NCBI GenBank assembly: GCA_947450115.1
Contig: CANFUE010000006.1
Location: 1-64,000, forward strand
Direction: 5' to 3'
Length of the DNA: 64,000 bases
Source of the DNA: Acidimicrobiaceae bacterium
GTDB taxonomy: Bacteria; Actinomycetota; Acidimicrobiia; Acidimicrobiales; Ilumatobacteraceae
Shown: positions 7,069 through 16,985 of the stretch, one piece after another
Position numbering within the stretch: the first letter of the stretch is position 1
How the letters are laid out: every line of letters begins with the position of its first letter
The notes under the pieces: generated by a model
Told to the model about the DNA's origin: nothing
Seen by the model: the letters and a program-made list of their open reading frames with translations, nothing else
Database searches by the model: none
Made by a program: the position numbers and the translations under genes

Positions 7069-9516
7069 TTACTCTTCGTCGTCAGTTGCCAAGATGAGTG
7101 CAACAGAAGCCACGCTTTGGCCATCGTCGAGGCTCATCACACGCACACCAGTTGCTTCACGGCCTTGGCTCGAAATTTCTTTCACTGCCATGCGAATGGT
7201 GACGCCGCCTGATGACACCGCAACGATGTCGTCGTCGATGCCCACCATAAATGCTGCGGCAACGTGGCCTTTTTTGCTGGTGAGCTTGATGCCAATAACA
7301 CCCTGCCCGCCACGGCCTTGCGTGTTGAACTTGTCAATTTGCGTGCGCTTGCCGTAACCCGAGTCGGTGACAATGAGAATGGCTGCGTCGTCGCGTGCAA
7401 GGTCGCATGACACCACTTCGTCTCCGGCTTTGAGTTTCATACCGCGTACGCCAGCTGCTGCACGGCCCATGGGGCGAACATCTTCTTCGCTGAAACGAAT
7501 GGTTTGACCACTACGCGCCACCATGAAGATGTCGTCGGTACCAGATGTTTCAATGACGCGAACTAATTCATCGTGGGGGCGCAAGTTGAGCGCAATGAGA
7601 CCATCGCGACGACCCGAGTCGTATTCATTGAACGCGGTCTTTTTTACTTGACCTTGCTTGGTAGCAAAGAACAAGTTGCGTTCGCCTGGGAACTCGCGAG
7701 TGTCGATGATGGCTTGAACATTTTCACCCGGTTGTAGCGGCAACAAGTTGACAATAGGTATGCCCTTTGCCGTGCGTTCGCGTTCGGGAATGTCGACCGC
7801 GCGCAAACGATACACACGGCCTCTGTTCGAGAAGAATAAGAGATACGCATGCGACGTTGTAAAGATGACGTGCTTGACGATGTCGTCGGTTTTCATCTTT
7901 GCGCCTGCCACACCGCGGCCACCGCGACTTTGTGTGCGAAATGAAGACGCAGGAACGGCTTTCACGTATTGAGCGTTGGTCATGACGATCACAAGCTCTT
8001 TGTCGTCAACGAGGTCTTCAAGGCTCATTTCGCCAGTGTCGGCAATAATTTGGCACACGCGTGGTGTAGCAAATTTCGCTTTTACTTCGCCGAGTTCTTT
8101 CGAAATTAATGCGAGTAGTACAACTCGGTTGTTAAGGATTTCCTCAAGCTCTTTAATGCGTGCATTGAGTTCTTCCATTTCTTTTTCAATATCAATACGC
8201 GACAACTTGGTGAGTTGGCGCAACTGCATATCGAGAATGTCAATTGCTTGACGCTCTGAAAATTCATATGGCTTCACCATCAATGCTTCTTTTGCACTAC
8301 CTGCATCGTCGCTGTTGCGAATGAGCTTGATAATGGCATCAATAACGTTGAGGGCCTTTAAGCGGCCTTCCAAAATGTGTTGGCGGTCGCGTGCTTTGTC
8401 GAGACGGAACTGCGAACGCCGTGTGATGACATCAATTTGGTGAGCAATGTACCCCTCGAGGGCCTGCTTCAAGTTAATGGTGCGAGGTACTCCGTCGACC
8501 AGAGCAACCATGTTCACGGGGAAACTTGTTTGAAGTTGTGTGAGTTTGAAGAGGTTGTTCAACACCACGTTCGCGTTCGCATCGCGCTTCAAGGTGATGA
8601 TGAGTTCGGTCTTGCCACCAGAAGAGTTGTCGTTCACGTCGGCGATGCCGTCGAGGTTGCCGGTGTCGACAAGTTCTTGAATGCGCCCAGCTACTGCTGA
8701 ACAACTTGTTTGGTAAGGCAATTCAGTAACGAGAATTTGCATTTGCCCACGACGGCCTTCTTCAATGCTTGCCTTGGCGCGCACTTTGATGCTGCCACGG
8801 CCCGTGCGAAACGCATCGTAAATTCCTGAACGGCCAAGGATGACTCCACCGGTTGGGAAGTCGGGCCCTTTCACATGCTTCATGAGGTCGTCGGCGGTTG
8901 CTTCGGGGTTCTCGATGAGCGCAAGTGTTGCGTCGATCACTTCGCCCATGTTGTGTGGCGGAATGCTGGTGGCCATACCCACGGCGATGCCTTGGCTTCC
9001 GTTCACCAACAAGTTTGGGAAACGCGCAGGAAGAACAGTTGGCTCTTCTGTGGTTCCGTCGTAGTTGGCAATCATGTCGACGGTGTTTTCGTCGATGTCG
9101 GCCAAGAGCAACATTGCTAGTGAATGCAAACGAGCTTCTGTGTAACGACTTGCAGCAGGGCCAAAGTCGGGCGAGCCGTAGTTGCCGTGGAAGTCGATGA
9201 GTGGGTGACGCAACGAGAAAGGTTGTGCCATACGAACTAACGCATCGTAAATAGCACTGTCGCCGTGTGGGTGATACCGCGCCATGGTGTCGCCGGTAAC
9301 GCGGGCGCACTTCACAAACGGGCGGTCGGGGCGAAAGCCCTGCTGGTCCATGTCCCAAATAATGCGGCGGTGTACTGGCTTTAAGCCGTCGCGTACGTCG
9401 GGCAACGCGCGCGACATGATGACCGACATGGCGTAGTCGAGAAACGACCTTTCCATTTCGTCTTGCAACGGAACGGGCTGGATGGAATCTGGTGGTTCGA
9501 GAGGCACGTTGGTCAT
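7069..9516 (-). CDS. gyrA: DNA gyrase subunit A
   Basis: This 815-aa protein is the breakage-reunion subunit of DNA gyrase, which with GyrB introduces negative supercoils ahead of forks. The N-terminal winged-helix domain has the quinolone-resistance region [17 protein letters not shown] with the usual Ser and Asp. The catalytic Tyr lies in [10 protein letters not shown]. The C-terminal beta-pinwheel has the expected blades and a GyrA-box-like sequence (QGRGGQGV). Its length is normal. It starts at ATG 9516, 28 bp downstream of gyrB, so the two are co-transcribed. Confidence 0.98.
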   Translation of the reverse strand: MTNVPLEPPDSIQPVPLQDEMERSFLDYAMSVIMSRALPDVRDGLKPVHRRIIWDMDQQGFRPDRPFVKCARVTGDTMARYHPHGDSAIYDALVRMAQPFSLRHPLIDFHGNYGSPDFGPAASRYTEARLHSLAMLLLADIDENTVDMIANYDGTTEEPTVLPARFPNLLVNGSQGIAVGMATSIPPHNMGEVIDATLALIENPEATADDLMKHVKGPDFPTGGVILGRSGIYDAFRTGRGSIKVRAKASIEEGRRGQMQILVTELPYQTSCSAVAGRIQELVDTGNLDGIADVNDNSSGGKTELIITLKRDANANVVLNNLFKLTQLQTSFPVNMVALVDGVPRTINLKQALEGYIAHQIDVITRRSQFRLDKARDRQHILEGRLKALNVIDAIIKLIRNSDDAGSAKEALMVKPYEFSERQAIDILDMQLRQLTKLSRIDIEKEMEELNARIKELEEILNNRVVLLALISKELGEVKAKFATPRVCQIIADTGEMSLEDLVDDKELVIVMTNAQYVKAVPASSFRTQSRGGRGVAGAKMKTDDIVKHVIFTTSHAYLLFFSNRGRVYRLRAVDIPERERTAKGIPIVNLLPLQPGENVQAIIDTREFPGERNLFFATKQGQVKKTAFNEYDSGRRDGLIALNLRPHDELVRVIETSGTDDIFMVARSGQTIRFSEEDVRPMGRAAAGVRGMKLKAGDEVVSCDLARDDAAILIVTDSGYGKRTQIDKFNTQGRGGQGVIGIKLTSKKGHVAAAFMVGIDDDIVAVSSGGVTIRMAVKEISSQGREATGVRVMSLDDGQSVASVALILATDDEE

Positions 9517-9544
9517 GAGAGAAGCCTTTTCCTAGAAAACATTT

Positions 9545-11518
9545 TTAGAAGTCGAGATTTCGTACGTCGCGGGCGTTGGTAACAATGAAGTTCTTGCGGC
9601 TTTCCACGTCGTCACCCATTAACACGCTCATCACTTCGTCGGCAATGGCAGCTTCTTCAACTGTGACTTGCAAAAGTGTGCGTGTCATGGGGTCCATGGT
9701 GGTGGAACGCAATTCTTGCCAGTCCATTTCACCAAGACCCTTCAAGCGCTGGAACTCTTTTTTGTGGTTTGGCTTGTCGGCGAGGAACGCAGCCTTAGCT
9801 ACTTCGTCTTTCAGATAAATTTTTTCTTTGCCAATTTCCGTAGAGAACAACGGCGGTTGTGCGATGTATACATAGCCGGCTTCCACCATGGGTTTCATTT
9901 GGCGATAGAAGAACGTGAGAAGCAACGTACGAATGTGGCTGCCGTCAACGTCGGCGTCGGCGAGAGCAATAATTTTGTGATAGCGCGCTTTCGACGCATC
10001 GAACTCGTCGCCCACGCCGCCGCCAATTGCGGTAATGAGCGCTTGGATTTCGTTGTTCTTCAACATCTTGTCGAGTCGTGAACGTTCGACGTTCAAAATT
10101 TTCCCGCGGATGGGCAAGATGGCCTGCACGCGCGGGTCACGTGCGTCTACTGCTGTACCGCCGGCGCTGTCGCCTTCCACAATGAAGAGTTCGCTCTCGG
10201 CAGGGTTGCCACTCGAGCAGTCTTTGAGTTTGTCGGGCATACCTGCACCAGCAAGTGCGGTTTTACGGCGCACTGCGTTGCGGGCATTTTTTGCAGCTAA
10301 GCGAGCCTGGGCTGCAGCAATTGCCTTCTTAACAACCTTGTTTGCTTCAGCAGGGTTTTCATCGAGCCATTCAGCAAGTGCTTTGTTCGTTGCTTTTTGA
10401 ACGAAGGAGCGCATGGGCACGTTGCCGAGTTTCGCTTTGGTCTGGCCTTCAAATTGTGGTTCACGCAACTTCACCGCAACGATGGCCGTCATTCCTTCAC
10501 GAATGTCTTCGCCCAAAAGGTTCTCTTCTTTTTCTTTCAAGATGCCTTTGTCGCGCGCATATTTATTGAGAACCGAGGTGAGCGCGGTTTTAAACCCTTC
10601 AACGTGCATGCCGCCTTCGGTGGTGGAAATACCGTTGGCATAACCGTGAATTCCTTCGTAGTAGCCCGTGTTCCATTGCACGGCAACATCGGCTTGCATG
10701 CCTTCTTCTTCGTCTTCTACTTCAAAGAACGCCACTTTGGTGAAAAGAGCTTCTTTCGAGGCGTTCAAGTGTTTGACGAAGTCAACGATGCCGCCCTTGT
10801 ACTGGAAGACAACCTTTTGTACCTTTTCGGCACGTTCGTCGCTGAAGACCACTTCGAGGCCCTTGTTCAAGAAGGCCATCGTTTGCAAACGCTCCATGAC
10901 GGTGCGTGCAACAAACTCGATTCCTTCCGCAGCAAAAATGATGGGGTCGGGATAAAAAGTAACGCTTGTTCCGTTGGTTCGGCCCTTGGCAGGCGAGTCA
11001 CCAATTTTTTGCAGCTTGCCCTTCATTTTTCCGCCGTCAACAAATTCAAGTTCGTAGCGGTCGCCGCCGCGGTCGATTTCCAGCAACAACCTGGTCGACA
11101 ATGCGTTCACCACGCTCACGCCTACTCCGTGAAGACCACCCGACACCTTGTAACCCTCGCCACCGAACTTTCCGCCAGCGTGCAACACGGTGAGCACCAC
11201 TTCAGCGGCGCTCTTTCCTTTATGCGGCCCTGACGGATAAGGGTCAACGGGAATACCGCGACCATTGTCTTCTACACGGCAGCCACCATCGGCTTGGATG
11301 ATGACGTCGATCCGGGTACAGAACCCAGCCATTGCCTCGTCGACTGAGTTGTCGACTACTTCCCAAATGAGGTGATGCAAGCCCGCTAAACCGGTGGACC
11401 CGATGTACATACCGGGCCGTTTGCGGACGGGGTCGAGGCCTTCTAAGACCTGAATGTCTTTTGCGCCGTAGTCAGCAGTGGGCTTTTTTGCCGAACTTTT
11501 CTTTTCTGTGCTGGACAC
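9545..11518 (-). CDS. gyrB: DNA gyrase subunit B
   Basis: This 657-aa ATPase subunit of gyrase has the GHKL ATP-binding motifs: EVVDNSVDEA with the Asn/Glu pair, the DNGRGIP loop, and GGLHGVGVSVVNALS. The transducer domain follows, and then the Toprim domain with IVEGDSAGG and the DADVDGSHIRTLLLTFF acidic triad. A short Lys/Ser-rich N-terminal tail precedes the conserved region. The 212-bp gap upstream (11519-11730) separates it from the DciA-like gene and probably contains its promoter. Confidence 0.98.
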   Translation of the reverse strand: MSSTEKKSSAKKPTADYGAKDIQVLEGLDPVRKRPGMYIGSTGLAGLHHLIWEVVDNSVDEAMAGFCTRIDVIIQADGGCRVEDNGRGIPVDPYPSGPHKGKSAAEVVLTVLHAGGKFGGEGYKVSGGLHGVGVSVVNALSTRLLLEIDRGGDRYELEFVDGGKMKGKLQKIGDSPAKGRTNGTSVTFYPDPIIFAAEGIEFVARTVMERLQTMAFLNKGLEVVFSDERAEKVQKVVFQYKGGIVDFVKHLNASKEALFTKVAFFEVEDEEEGMQADVAVQWNTGYYEGIHGYANGISTTEGGMHVEGFKTALTSVLNKYARDKGILKEKEENLLGEDIREGMTAIVAVKLREPQFEGQTKAKLGNVPMRSFVQKATNKALAEWLDENPAEANKVVKKAIAAAQARLAAKNARNAVRRKTALAGAGMPDKLKDCSSGNPAESELFIVEGDSAGGTAVDARDPRVQAILPIRGKILNVERSRLDKMLKNNEIQALITAIGGGVGDEFDASKARYHKIIALADADVDGSHIRTLLLTFFYRQMKPMVEAGYVYIAQPPLFSTEIGKEKIYLKDEVAKAAFLADKPNHKKEFQRLKGLGEMDWQELRSTTMDPMTRTLLQVTVEEAAIADEVMSVLMGDDVESRKNFIVTNARDVRNLDF

Positions 11519-11730
11519 GGATCAACCTCGATGTAGTGAATGAATAGAGAACAAAGTGCCACATGAAATGACAGACCACTTACATCTGAGTGTGTGCAGA
11601 AGTGGTGGCATCAAGGACATAAAAAGGAAAGCGAAAGAGTAAAAAGTCATGTCGTAAATACGTGTCTTAGTGTACCAATTTTGCTTGCGGAGATCTGTTA
11701 TACCCGCGTTTGTTGTCTTGGTGCGCACCA
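11519..11730. other. gyrB upstream intergenic region
   Basis: This AT-richer stretch lies between the DciA-like gene and gyrB. The only ORF (69 aa, minus) has no recognisable family and an implausible composition, so I treat it as non-coding. The region probably holds the gyrB-gyrA promoter, which may respond to supercoiling as gyrase promoters do elsewhere. I could not identify specific promoter boxes with confidence. Confidence 0.4.
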
Positions 11731-12042
11731 CTATCGACGCCGTTTTTGACGCACCACAATGCTGTCAATACGCGAGCCGGTATGTTCAAAAAATCGCTCT
11801 TTAACATCGGCTTCTAAAAAGCGAAACTGTGTTGCCCATCCTGCGTCGGTTGCGTCAACTATTAATACTCCGCCATCGAGTTTCACTGGCTGAATATGTT
11901 GTGCAATGTCGGGCCCAACCACAGCATCCCATGATTGAAAGACGCTGCCCACCGAGTCGCCGTCATCCATTTTGAGTCGCTTGAGAACAGAACGCATTGA
12001 GTCGATGAGCGAGGTCGGTTCTTCTGGCGGGCGCTGTGACAT
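11731..12042 (-). CDS. DUF721 / DciA-like helicase-loader protein
   Basis: This 103-aa DUF721 protein has the characteristic core VFQSWDAVVGPDIAQHIQPV followed by GVLIVDATDAGWATQFRFL and a basic C-terminus (VVRQKRRR). DciA proteins load the DnaB helicase in bacteria that lack DnaC or DnaI, and the actinobacterial DUF721 protein occupies the same recF-gyrB interval as here. Its ATG overlaps the recF stop by one base, so it is coupled to recF. Its role at oriC is inferred from the family. Confidence 0.82.
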   Translation of the reverse strand: MSQRPPEEPTSLIDSMRSVLKRLKMDDGDSVGSVFQSWDAVVGPDIAQHIQPVKLDGGVLIVDATDAGWATQFRFLEADVKERFFEHTGSRIDSIVVRQKRRR

Positions 12043-13163
12043 CAGTCTGTACTCCCCTGTTGCGATGGCTCTTCAGAAATTTTTCCGGCGGTGATGTACA
12101 AAACGCGCTCTGGGTGCGCAGCTGGTGGCAAACCGCTAGCGCTCGTAATAATGACCTGTCCTGCGGGCATGTGTTGCAGCAGGGCGGTTGCTCGGGACGG
12201 GTCTAATTCCGACAACACATCATCGAGCACCAAGACAGGGGGTGCGCCTACTTCTTCTGTGACCAGCCGGTGGGTTGCTAAGCGCAAGGCCAAAGCAAGT
12301 GTGCGTTGTTCGCCTTGTGAGGCTTGCGTACGGGCAGGCAACCCATTGATGAGCAGTTCAATATCGTCGCGGTGTGGGCCCACAGTTGTAGATGTGCGAC
12401 GCAGATCTTCGTTGCGGTTTTCCTTCACAGCAAACCCCAAGCCAATGCGACGCCACTCGGGTTCATACACCACGTCAGTGGGTGTGGGTTTGCCCGCAAG
12501 GTGTTCGTATGCCTCATTGACCAACGGTTGCAGTTGTGCCACAAGTTGTGCACGCGCATCGCCCAATGCTCCACCCGCAAGTGCAAATTTTTCGTCCCAC
12601 ACGTCGAGCGTGACTGTTTGTTCACTAGTGAGTTGTGACGCCGAGGAGCGATAACCGATTTGTTTGAGCAATGCATTGCGCTGTTTTACAATGCGTTCAA
12701 CATCGCGTCGCGTGGCATCGTGTTTCACTGCAATAGCAACCAGCGCATCGTCAATGAACCGGCGCCGTTCGCCTGGGCCATCTTTAATGAGTGCTAAGTC
12801 GTCTGGTGAAAAAATTGTTGTGCGTAAAACCCCAAGCAAATCGCGGTTGCGCACGAGCCGTTGTTTATTGACCTGTGCTTTGTTGCGCCCCGTGCGCGAC
12901 AGTTCCACTTCAATCAATAACTCACGCCCGTCGGGGTGTTTCACTGTTGCTCGCAAAATAGCTGTGTCGGCTCCGTTGCGAATAAGGGTGTCGGTTGGAA
13001 CTCCGCGGAAACTATCGAGCGTTGCTAAATACGTTAAAGCTTCTGCGAGGCTCGTTTTCCCTTGACCATTTGCGCCCAATAAAGCAGTGGTGCCGTGCGT
13101 AAAAGAGACATCTGCATCTTCATAATTGCGGAAGTTGGTGAGTGTTAAGTGTTCAACAAACAC
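12042..13163 (-). CDS. recF: DNA replication/repair protein RecF
   Basis: This 373-aa SMC-like ATPase acts in recombinational gap repair and replication restart by loading RecA at gaps with RecO and RecR. The N-terminus is MFVEHLTLTNFRNYEDADVS, Walker A is GANGQGKTSL (30-39), the ABC signature lies in SQGEQRTLALALRLA, and Walker B is VLVLDDVLSELD. Its length is typical. It follows dnaN after 28 bp in the classical dnaA-dnaN-recF-gyrB order. Confidence 0.97.
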   Translation of the reverse strand: MFVEHLTLTNFRNYEDADVSFTHGTTALLGANGQGKTSLAEALTYLATLDSFRGVPTDTLIRNGADTAILRATVKHPDGRELLIEVELSRTGRNKAQVNKQRLVRNRDLLGVLRTTIFSPDDLALIKDGPGERRRFIDDALVAIAVKHDATRRDVERIVKQRNALLKQIGYRSSASQLTSEQTVTLDVWDEKFALAGGALGDARAQLVAQLQPLVNEAYEHLAGKPTPTDVVYEPEWRRIGLGFAVKENRNEDLRRTSTTVGPHRDDIELLINGLPARTQASQGEQRTLALALRLATHRLVTEEVGAPPVLVLDDVLSELDPSRATALLQHMPAGQVIITSASGLPPAAHPERVLYITAGKISEEPSQQGSTD

Positions 13164-13191
13164 GCAGGTCTCACTTCGTACTTTAAAATTT

Positions 13192-14286
13192 CTAAAGTCT
13201 TTGCGGCATTAAGAGATACAAATATTGCTCGGAGTGTTCACCCACGCCAGTAACTACTGCTGGTTTTGCTGGGTCGCTTGTTTTAATAATTACATCTTGT
13301 CCGGCAATTGCGTCGATGCCTGCAGCAAGATATTCCGAGTTAAAAGCAATAGTGAGTTCATCGCCCACATAAACCGCGTCGATGTCTTCTTCAAACTCAT
13401 CATTGTCTTTTGTGCCAGCCATTACTTTCAAACCATTGCTGCTCATGTGTAAACGCACTGGCCCTTGGTCGCGGGCCAAAATACGTGCCCGGCGCAAAGC
13501 ATCGAGTAGTTGCTCGCGATTCACGGTGATGTTGTTGGGATATGTGCCCTGAATGAGTGTTTTGTACGTGGGGTATTCGTTAGTGAGTAAACGTGTTGTG
13601 AGTTGTGTTCCATCAACTTCAAAAGTGACGGAGTTTTCATCGAGGCGAATCGCTGCATCTTTTGCTCCACTCAACAAACGTTGTACTTCGCCGAGTGCTT
13701 TGCTGGGGACCAGGACGCGTGTTGCTGAACTCACCACAATGCTTGGCACATCACAAACAGCCAAACGATACGAGTCGGTTGCGACCAGACGGAAACTGCC
13801 GTCTTCTCCCGACATCAAAACACCTGTGAGCGCAATGCGCATCTGATCGGTGCTGGCCGCGCGCACCACTTTGCGTAGTGCTTCACCAAGTTCGCTGGCA
13901 GAAACGTTGAGTACTGGCCCGGTGGAAGGTGTGACGTTGGGAAAATCAAGTGCGTTGTAGGTGGGAACCGTAAATTGTGAACGGCCACTTTTAACAGTGA
14001 GTGACTCCACTTGCGCTTCGACCGTAATTTTTCCTTCGGGCAACGAACGCACGATGTCGTTCAATAGTTTTGCGCTGATGAGTGCAACACCGTCTTTCTC
14101 GCCACCAATGGCAAGAGTTGCTTGTAGTGACATGTCGTTGTCGGTAGAAGTGAGATGTAACTGATCGCCCTTCACTTGCAAACGAACACCTGACAGTGCA
14201 GGAAGTGCACCCACACGACCAGAAGCAATACGGGAAGCTAATCCGAGTGCTTCAGCAAGTTGTTCTCGTTCACAACGAAACTTCAT
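13192..14286 (-). CDS. dnaN: DNA polymerase III beta subunit (sliding clamp)
   Basis: This 364-aa sliding clamp gives processivity to the replicative polymerase and serves as a platform for repair proteins. Three clamp domains can be followed, starting MKFRCEREQLAEAL, with LPALSGVRLQ in domain I and a C-terminal YLYLLMPQRL that contains the conserved peptide-binding pocket end (LMPxRL). The length is typical. The ATG at 14286 follows a probable GGAGCC Shine-Dalgarno sequence. The upstream 285 bp is a DnaA-box-bearing candidate origin. Confidence 0.98.
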   Translation of the reverse strand: MKFRCEREQLAEALGLASRIASGRVGALPALSGVRLQVKGDQLHLTSTDNDMSLQATLAIGGEKDGVALISAKLLNDIVRSLPEGKITVEAQVESLTVKSGRSQFTVPTYNALDFPNVTPSTGPVLNVSASELGEALRKVVRAASTDQMRIALTGVLMSGEDGSFRLVATDSYRLAVCDVPSIVVSSATRVLVPSKALGEVQRLLSGAKDAAIRLDENSVTFEVDGTQLTTRLLTNEYPTYKTLIQGTYPNNITVNREQLLDALRRARILARDQGPVRLHMSSNGLKVMAGTKDNDEFEEDIDAVYVGDELTIAFNSEYLAAGIDAIAGQDVIIKTSDPAKPAVVTGVGEHSEQYLYLLMPQRL

Positions 14287-14571
14287 GGCGGCTCCTTTGA
14301 TGGCTCACCGCGCCGTCGAGGCGTGCGGTGTTATTAATGGTGGTGGGGAGATATATGTCTAATGCTTGTAATAAGGGCTGTGAATTGTGGATAACAGTGG
14401 TATTTACCAAGTGGGGAAAAGAAAACGACCCACGCTGGTTATCCACAGTTTTCCACAGGGGGAGGCGAACATGTGTGCGCTGCGGGGGATAAACCCCACT
14501 TTGTACCCATTTCAGCGCACGTTGTCTACAGCGCAAACCACATGTTGTCCCCAGAGCAAACGACATCACAT
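14287..14571. other. oriC: candidate oriC part 1 (dnaA-dnaN intergenic)
   Basis: This 285-bp region holds exact DnaA boxes at 14386-14394 (TGTGGATAA) and 14439-14447 (TTATCCACA), a one-mismatch box at 14449-14457 (TTTTCCACA), and weaker GGGGATAAA and TTGTCTACA sites nearby. An AT-rich run around 14330-14375 is a possible unwinding element. The dnaA-dnaN interval is the usual actinobacterial oriC. The dnaN promoter must also lie here. Confidence 0.72.
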
Positions 14572-15951
14572 TCACCCTTTTTTCGCCCGGCGGAAAAGTT
14601 CGGTGACCTGGTCATAGACCTGTTTACGCTCAGCCATTAACCGCTGCACTTTTTCTACGGCGTGAATAACCGTGGTGTGGTCGCGGCCGCCAAAAAGACG
14701 AGCCAACGACGGATAACTCAAGTCGGTTTGTTCACGCATGACATACATCGCAATTTGTCGAGCCATGACAAGTGGTCGTTGGCGACTTTTTCCACGCAAA
14801 GCTTCAACGCTGTAGCCCAGGTAAGCCGCAATATCGGCCAAGAACTCCTCATCGCTGCGCACACGGGTGGACGATTGTGACAAGAGGTCAGCTAGTAGAT
14901 CTTGAGCTGTTGCAACATTCATATTGACGCGGTTGAGAGCAGCAAAGGCGGTGACGCGAATGAGGGCGCCTTCGAGTTCACGAATGTTCGAGGTGATGTT
15001 GGCAGCAATGAACTCGAGCACGTCGTCGGGCACTTTTGTACCGTTGCGCTCGGTGTAGTTGCGCAAAATAGCAAGTCGTGTTTCGAGGTCGGGCGGTTGA
15101 ATGTCGGTAATGAGACCCCAGCGGAACCGACCACGCAAGCGGTCTTCCAAGGTAGGAATCGCATCGGGAACACGGTCGGAAGAAATAACGATCTGCTTGT
15201 TTGCTCCGTGGAGAGAGTTAAACGTATGGAAAAACTCTTCTTGTAGGCCTTCTTTGCCTTCCATGAACTGAATGTCGTCAATGAGCAATACGTCGACCTC
15301 GCGGTACCTGCGTTTAAACGCCGCAGTGGTGTTGCTACGAATCGCATCGACGTATTCATTCATAAAAGTTTCTGTCGACACATAGCGCACTTCGTAGTGG
15401 GCATAGTTTTGATGAACGTATTCACCAATGGCGTGCAAGAGGTGGGTTTTGCCCAGCCCAGCAGAACCATAAATAAACAATGGGTTGTACGACCGGGCAG
15501 GGGTTTCGGCCACGCGGTGGGCAGCGGCAAGGGCAAATTGGTTCGAGGCACCCTTGACAAAGGTGTCGAAGGTATAACGCGGGTTGAGGCCCGTTGCCTG
15601 GCCGCGTACCGAGCTTGCCGCGACACCAGGAACAGTAAAGTCGTCGTCGAGAAACTCGCGGCCAGAATCGTCGGGGGTGTCGGAATCATCCTGGCCATCG
15701 GCAATGGGGGCCACCTCCACCACAAGTTGGCGGTCGCTTTCATCGATTTCAGCAAGGGCGTCGAGCACGAGCTGTAAGTACCGGGTGAGGACGCGTTCTT
15801 TAATGTGGCCATTGGGGACCTGCAAACGCAGTGCATCGTCGCCGCCGGGGAGTGGCACCACGTCTTGAAAGGTGGAAAGCCAGACCGCTTCAGAAACTTG
15901 GGCGCGCAACAGGGCAGAGACCGCTGTCCACACGGTGTCGTGTTCTGCCAT
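14572..15951 (-). CDS. dnaA: chromosomal replication initiator DnaA
   Basis: This 459-aa initiator binds DnaA boxes and melts oriC. Domain I runs about 1-85, followed by an acidic linker ([13 protein letters not shown]) of modest length for an actinobacterium. The AAA+ domain has Walker [10 protein letters not shown] (162-170) and Walker [11 protein letters not shown]. Domain IV has the box-recognition signature [14 protein letters not shown]. The track start at 16089 is rejected: ATG 15951 has an AAAGGAG Shine-Dalgarno six bases upstream and begins [11 protein letters not shown], as DnaA domain I should. Confidence 0.97.
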   Translation of the reverse strand: MAEHDTVWTAVSALLRAQVSEAVWLSTFQDVVPLPGGDDALRLQVPNGHIKERVLTRYLQLVLDALAEIDESDRQLVVEVAPIADGQDDSDTPDDSGREFLDDDFTVPGVAASSVRGQATGLNPRYTFDTFVKGASNQFALAAAHRVAETPARSYNPLFIYGSAGLGKTHLLHAIGEYVHQNYAHYEVRYVSTETFMNEYVDAIRSNTTAAFKRRYREVDVLLIDDIQFMEGKEGLQEEFFHTFNSLHGANKQIVISSDRVPDAIPTLEDRLRGRFRWGLITDIQPPDLETRLAILRNYTERNGTKVPDDVLEFIAANITSNIRELEGALIRVTAFAALNRVNMNVATAQDLLADLLSQSSTRVRSDEEFLADIAAYLGYSVEALRGKSRQRPLVMARQIAMYVMREQTDLSYPSLARLFGGRDHTTVIHAVEKVQRLMAERKQVYDQVTELFRRAKKG

Positions 15952-16259
15952 TTCGGTCTCCTTTCTGGATTTCATGCTCGCCAGTGGAAGAAAAATACTC
16001 TTGTTATACACAATGTTATCCACAGGCTGTGGATCGTTTTGGGCAGTTTTTCGTGTTTTTCGCCACTTTTCTGGTGGGAAATACACCATAGCAGATTATC
16101 CACAGGGCAAAAAAATGGTGCCGTGGTTGGGAATGGGGGCTGGTGTCGCCTAGCCTTGCCAATGGTCACCCGAATCGACGTGCCGCTTCGCTCTTGTAGC
16201 CCCGGCCCAGCCTCTCGCGGTTCCCGTTCACCTTACATAATTCGAAAGATCCTGGACCC
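15952..16259. other. candidate oriC part 2 / divergent dnaA-rpmH promoter region
   Basis: This is the only gene-free stretch above 300 bp. Exact DnaA boxes lie at 16016-16024 and 16096-16104, with near matches at 16004-16012 (TTATACACA) and 16028-16036 (TGTGGATCG). The coding-strand switch between leftward dnaA and rightward rpmH falls here, consistent with bidirectional replication starting nearby. The boxes may serve dnaA autoregulation, origin function or both. The rpmH promoter and leader occupy the right half. Confidence 0.65.
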
Positions 16260-16394
16260 ATGAAGCGTACCTTCCAGCCAAACAACCGCCGCCGTGCTAA
16301 AAAACACGGTTTTCGCCACCGCATGAGCACTCGCGCTGGCCGCGAAATTCTCAAGAACCGCCGCGCCAAGGGCCGCTACCGCCTTTCCGCTTGA
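16260..16394 (+). CDS. rpmH: 50S ribosomal protein L34
   Basis: This 44-aa protein, absent from the track, reads [22 protein letters not shown] and ends [11 protein letters not shown], the canonical L34 sequence. It is a component of the large ribosomal subunit near the exit-tunnel region. Its stop overlaps the TTG start of rnpA by four bases, the standard rpmH-rnpA coupling. It is the first gene of the rightward run from the origin. Confidence 0.98.
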   Translation: MKRTFQPNNRRRAKKHGFRHRMSTRAGREILKNRRAKGRYRLSA

Positions 16395-16723
16395 TCGGAC
16401 GCATTCACGAACACGCTATTTTTCGCCGTTTAGGGCGCGAAGGTGTTCGTGTGCGCGTGGGCTCTGTGTGGTGTTCTGTGCTTGTTGACCCTGCTCTTTC
16501 TCAACCGTGTGTTGCCTATGCCTTAGGGCGCAACACGGGCTCAGCCGTCGTGCGTAACCGCATCCGGCGCCAAATGCGAGAGATTTTGTCAGCTCACACC
16601 GGCCAGTTGGTTCCGGGGTATTACCTCATTGGGGCACACAAAGAAGCCACTGCGCTGTCGTTTCAGGAACTCACCCACACCATGTTGCAACTCATCACAA
16701 CCGCCAAACAGAAGATCTCATGA
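16391..16723 (+). CDS. rnpA: ribonuclease P protein component
   Basis: This 110-aa protein subunit of RNase P, with the rnpB RNA, matures tRNA 5' ends. The family signature appears as [25 protein letters not shown]. The length is usual. The start appears to be TTG at 16391, overlapping the rpmH stop, because no ATG or GTG exists at the N-terminal end of the conserved region. The stop overlaps the yidD start (ATGA). The rnpB gene is not in this window. Confidence 0.95.
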   Translation: MIGRIHEHAIFRRLGREGVRVRVGSVWCSVLVDPALSQPCVAYALGRNTGSAVVRNRIRRQMREILSAHTGQLVPGYYLIGAHKEATALSFQELTHTMLQLITTAKQKIS

Positions 16724-16980
16724 TCAAGCGCACCTTCAACGAGCGTTGCCTTGCGGCCATTGAGTTTTACCAAGGTGCGCGGTCGGGTCGGCCCTCACCG
16801 TGCCGGTTTTCTCCGTCGTGTTCTTCTTATGCCCACGAAGCATTTGCGCTTCATGGCACCACTCGCGGGTTTTGGCTTGCCGCCAAGCGATTGTTGCGGT
16901 GCCGCCCTTTTGGACCATCGGGTTTCGACCCGGTGCCTGAACCACACAAGTCTCACACACATGAACTATTAGGAAAGTAG
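16720..16980 (+). CDS. yidD: membrane protein insertion efficiency factor YidD
   Basis: This 86-aa protein carries the YidD signature CRFSPSCSSYAHEAFALHG with its three-cysteine pattern and the later RLLRCRPFGPSGFDPVP motif. It is a small amphipathic, peripheral inner-membrane protein that assists YidC-dependent insertion. It sits between rnpA (4-nt overlap) and yidC (5-bp gap), the conserved order. The amphipathic N-terminal helix and basic residues are evident. Confidence 0.96.
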   Translation: MIKRTFNERCLAAIEFYQGARSGRPSPCRFSPSCSSYAHEAFALHGTTRGFWLAAKRLLRCRPFGPSGFDPVPEPHKSHTHELLGK

Positions 16981-16985
16981 TAAAA

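Noticed and set aside
8762-9358. 198-aa minus-strand ORF within gyrA
   Set aside because: It is an alternate frame of gyrA with no family resemblance; it is His/Arg-rich as expected for a shifted frame.
10397-11233. 278-aa plus-strand ORF opposite gyrB
   Set aside because: It is the antisense shadow of gyrB; the gyrB frame has strong conserved motifs throughout.
11522-11731. 69-aa minus-strand ORF between the DciA-like gene and gyrB
   Set aside because: It has no recognisable family, unusual composition and no clear ribosome-binding site; the stretch is better explained as the gyrB promoter region.
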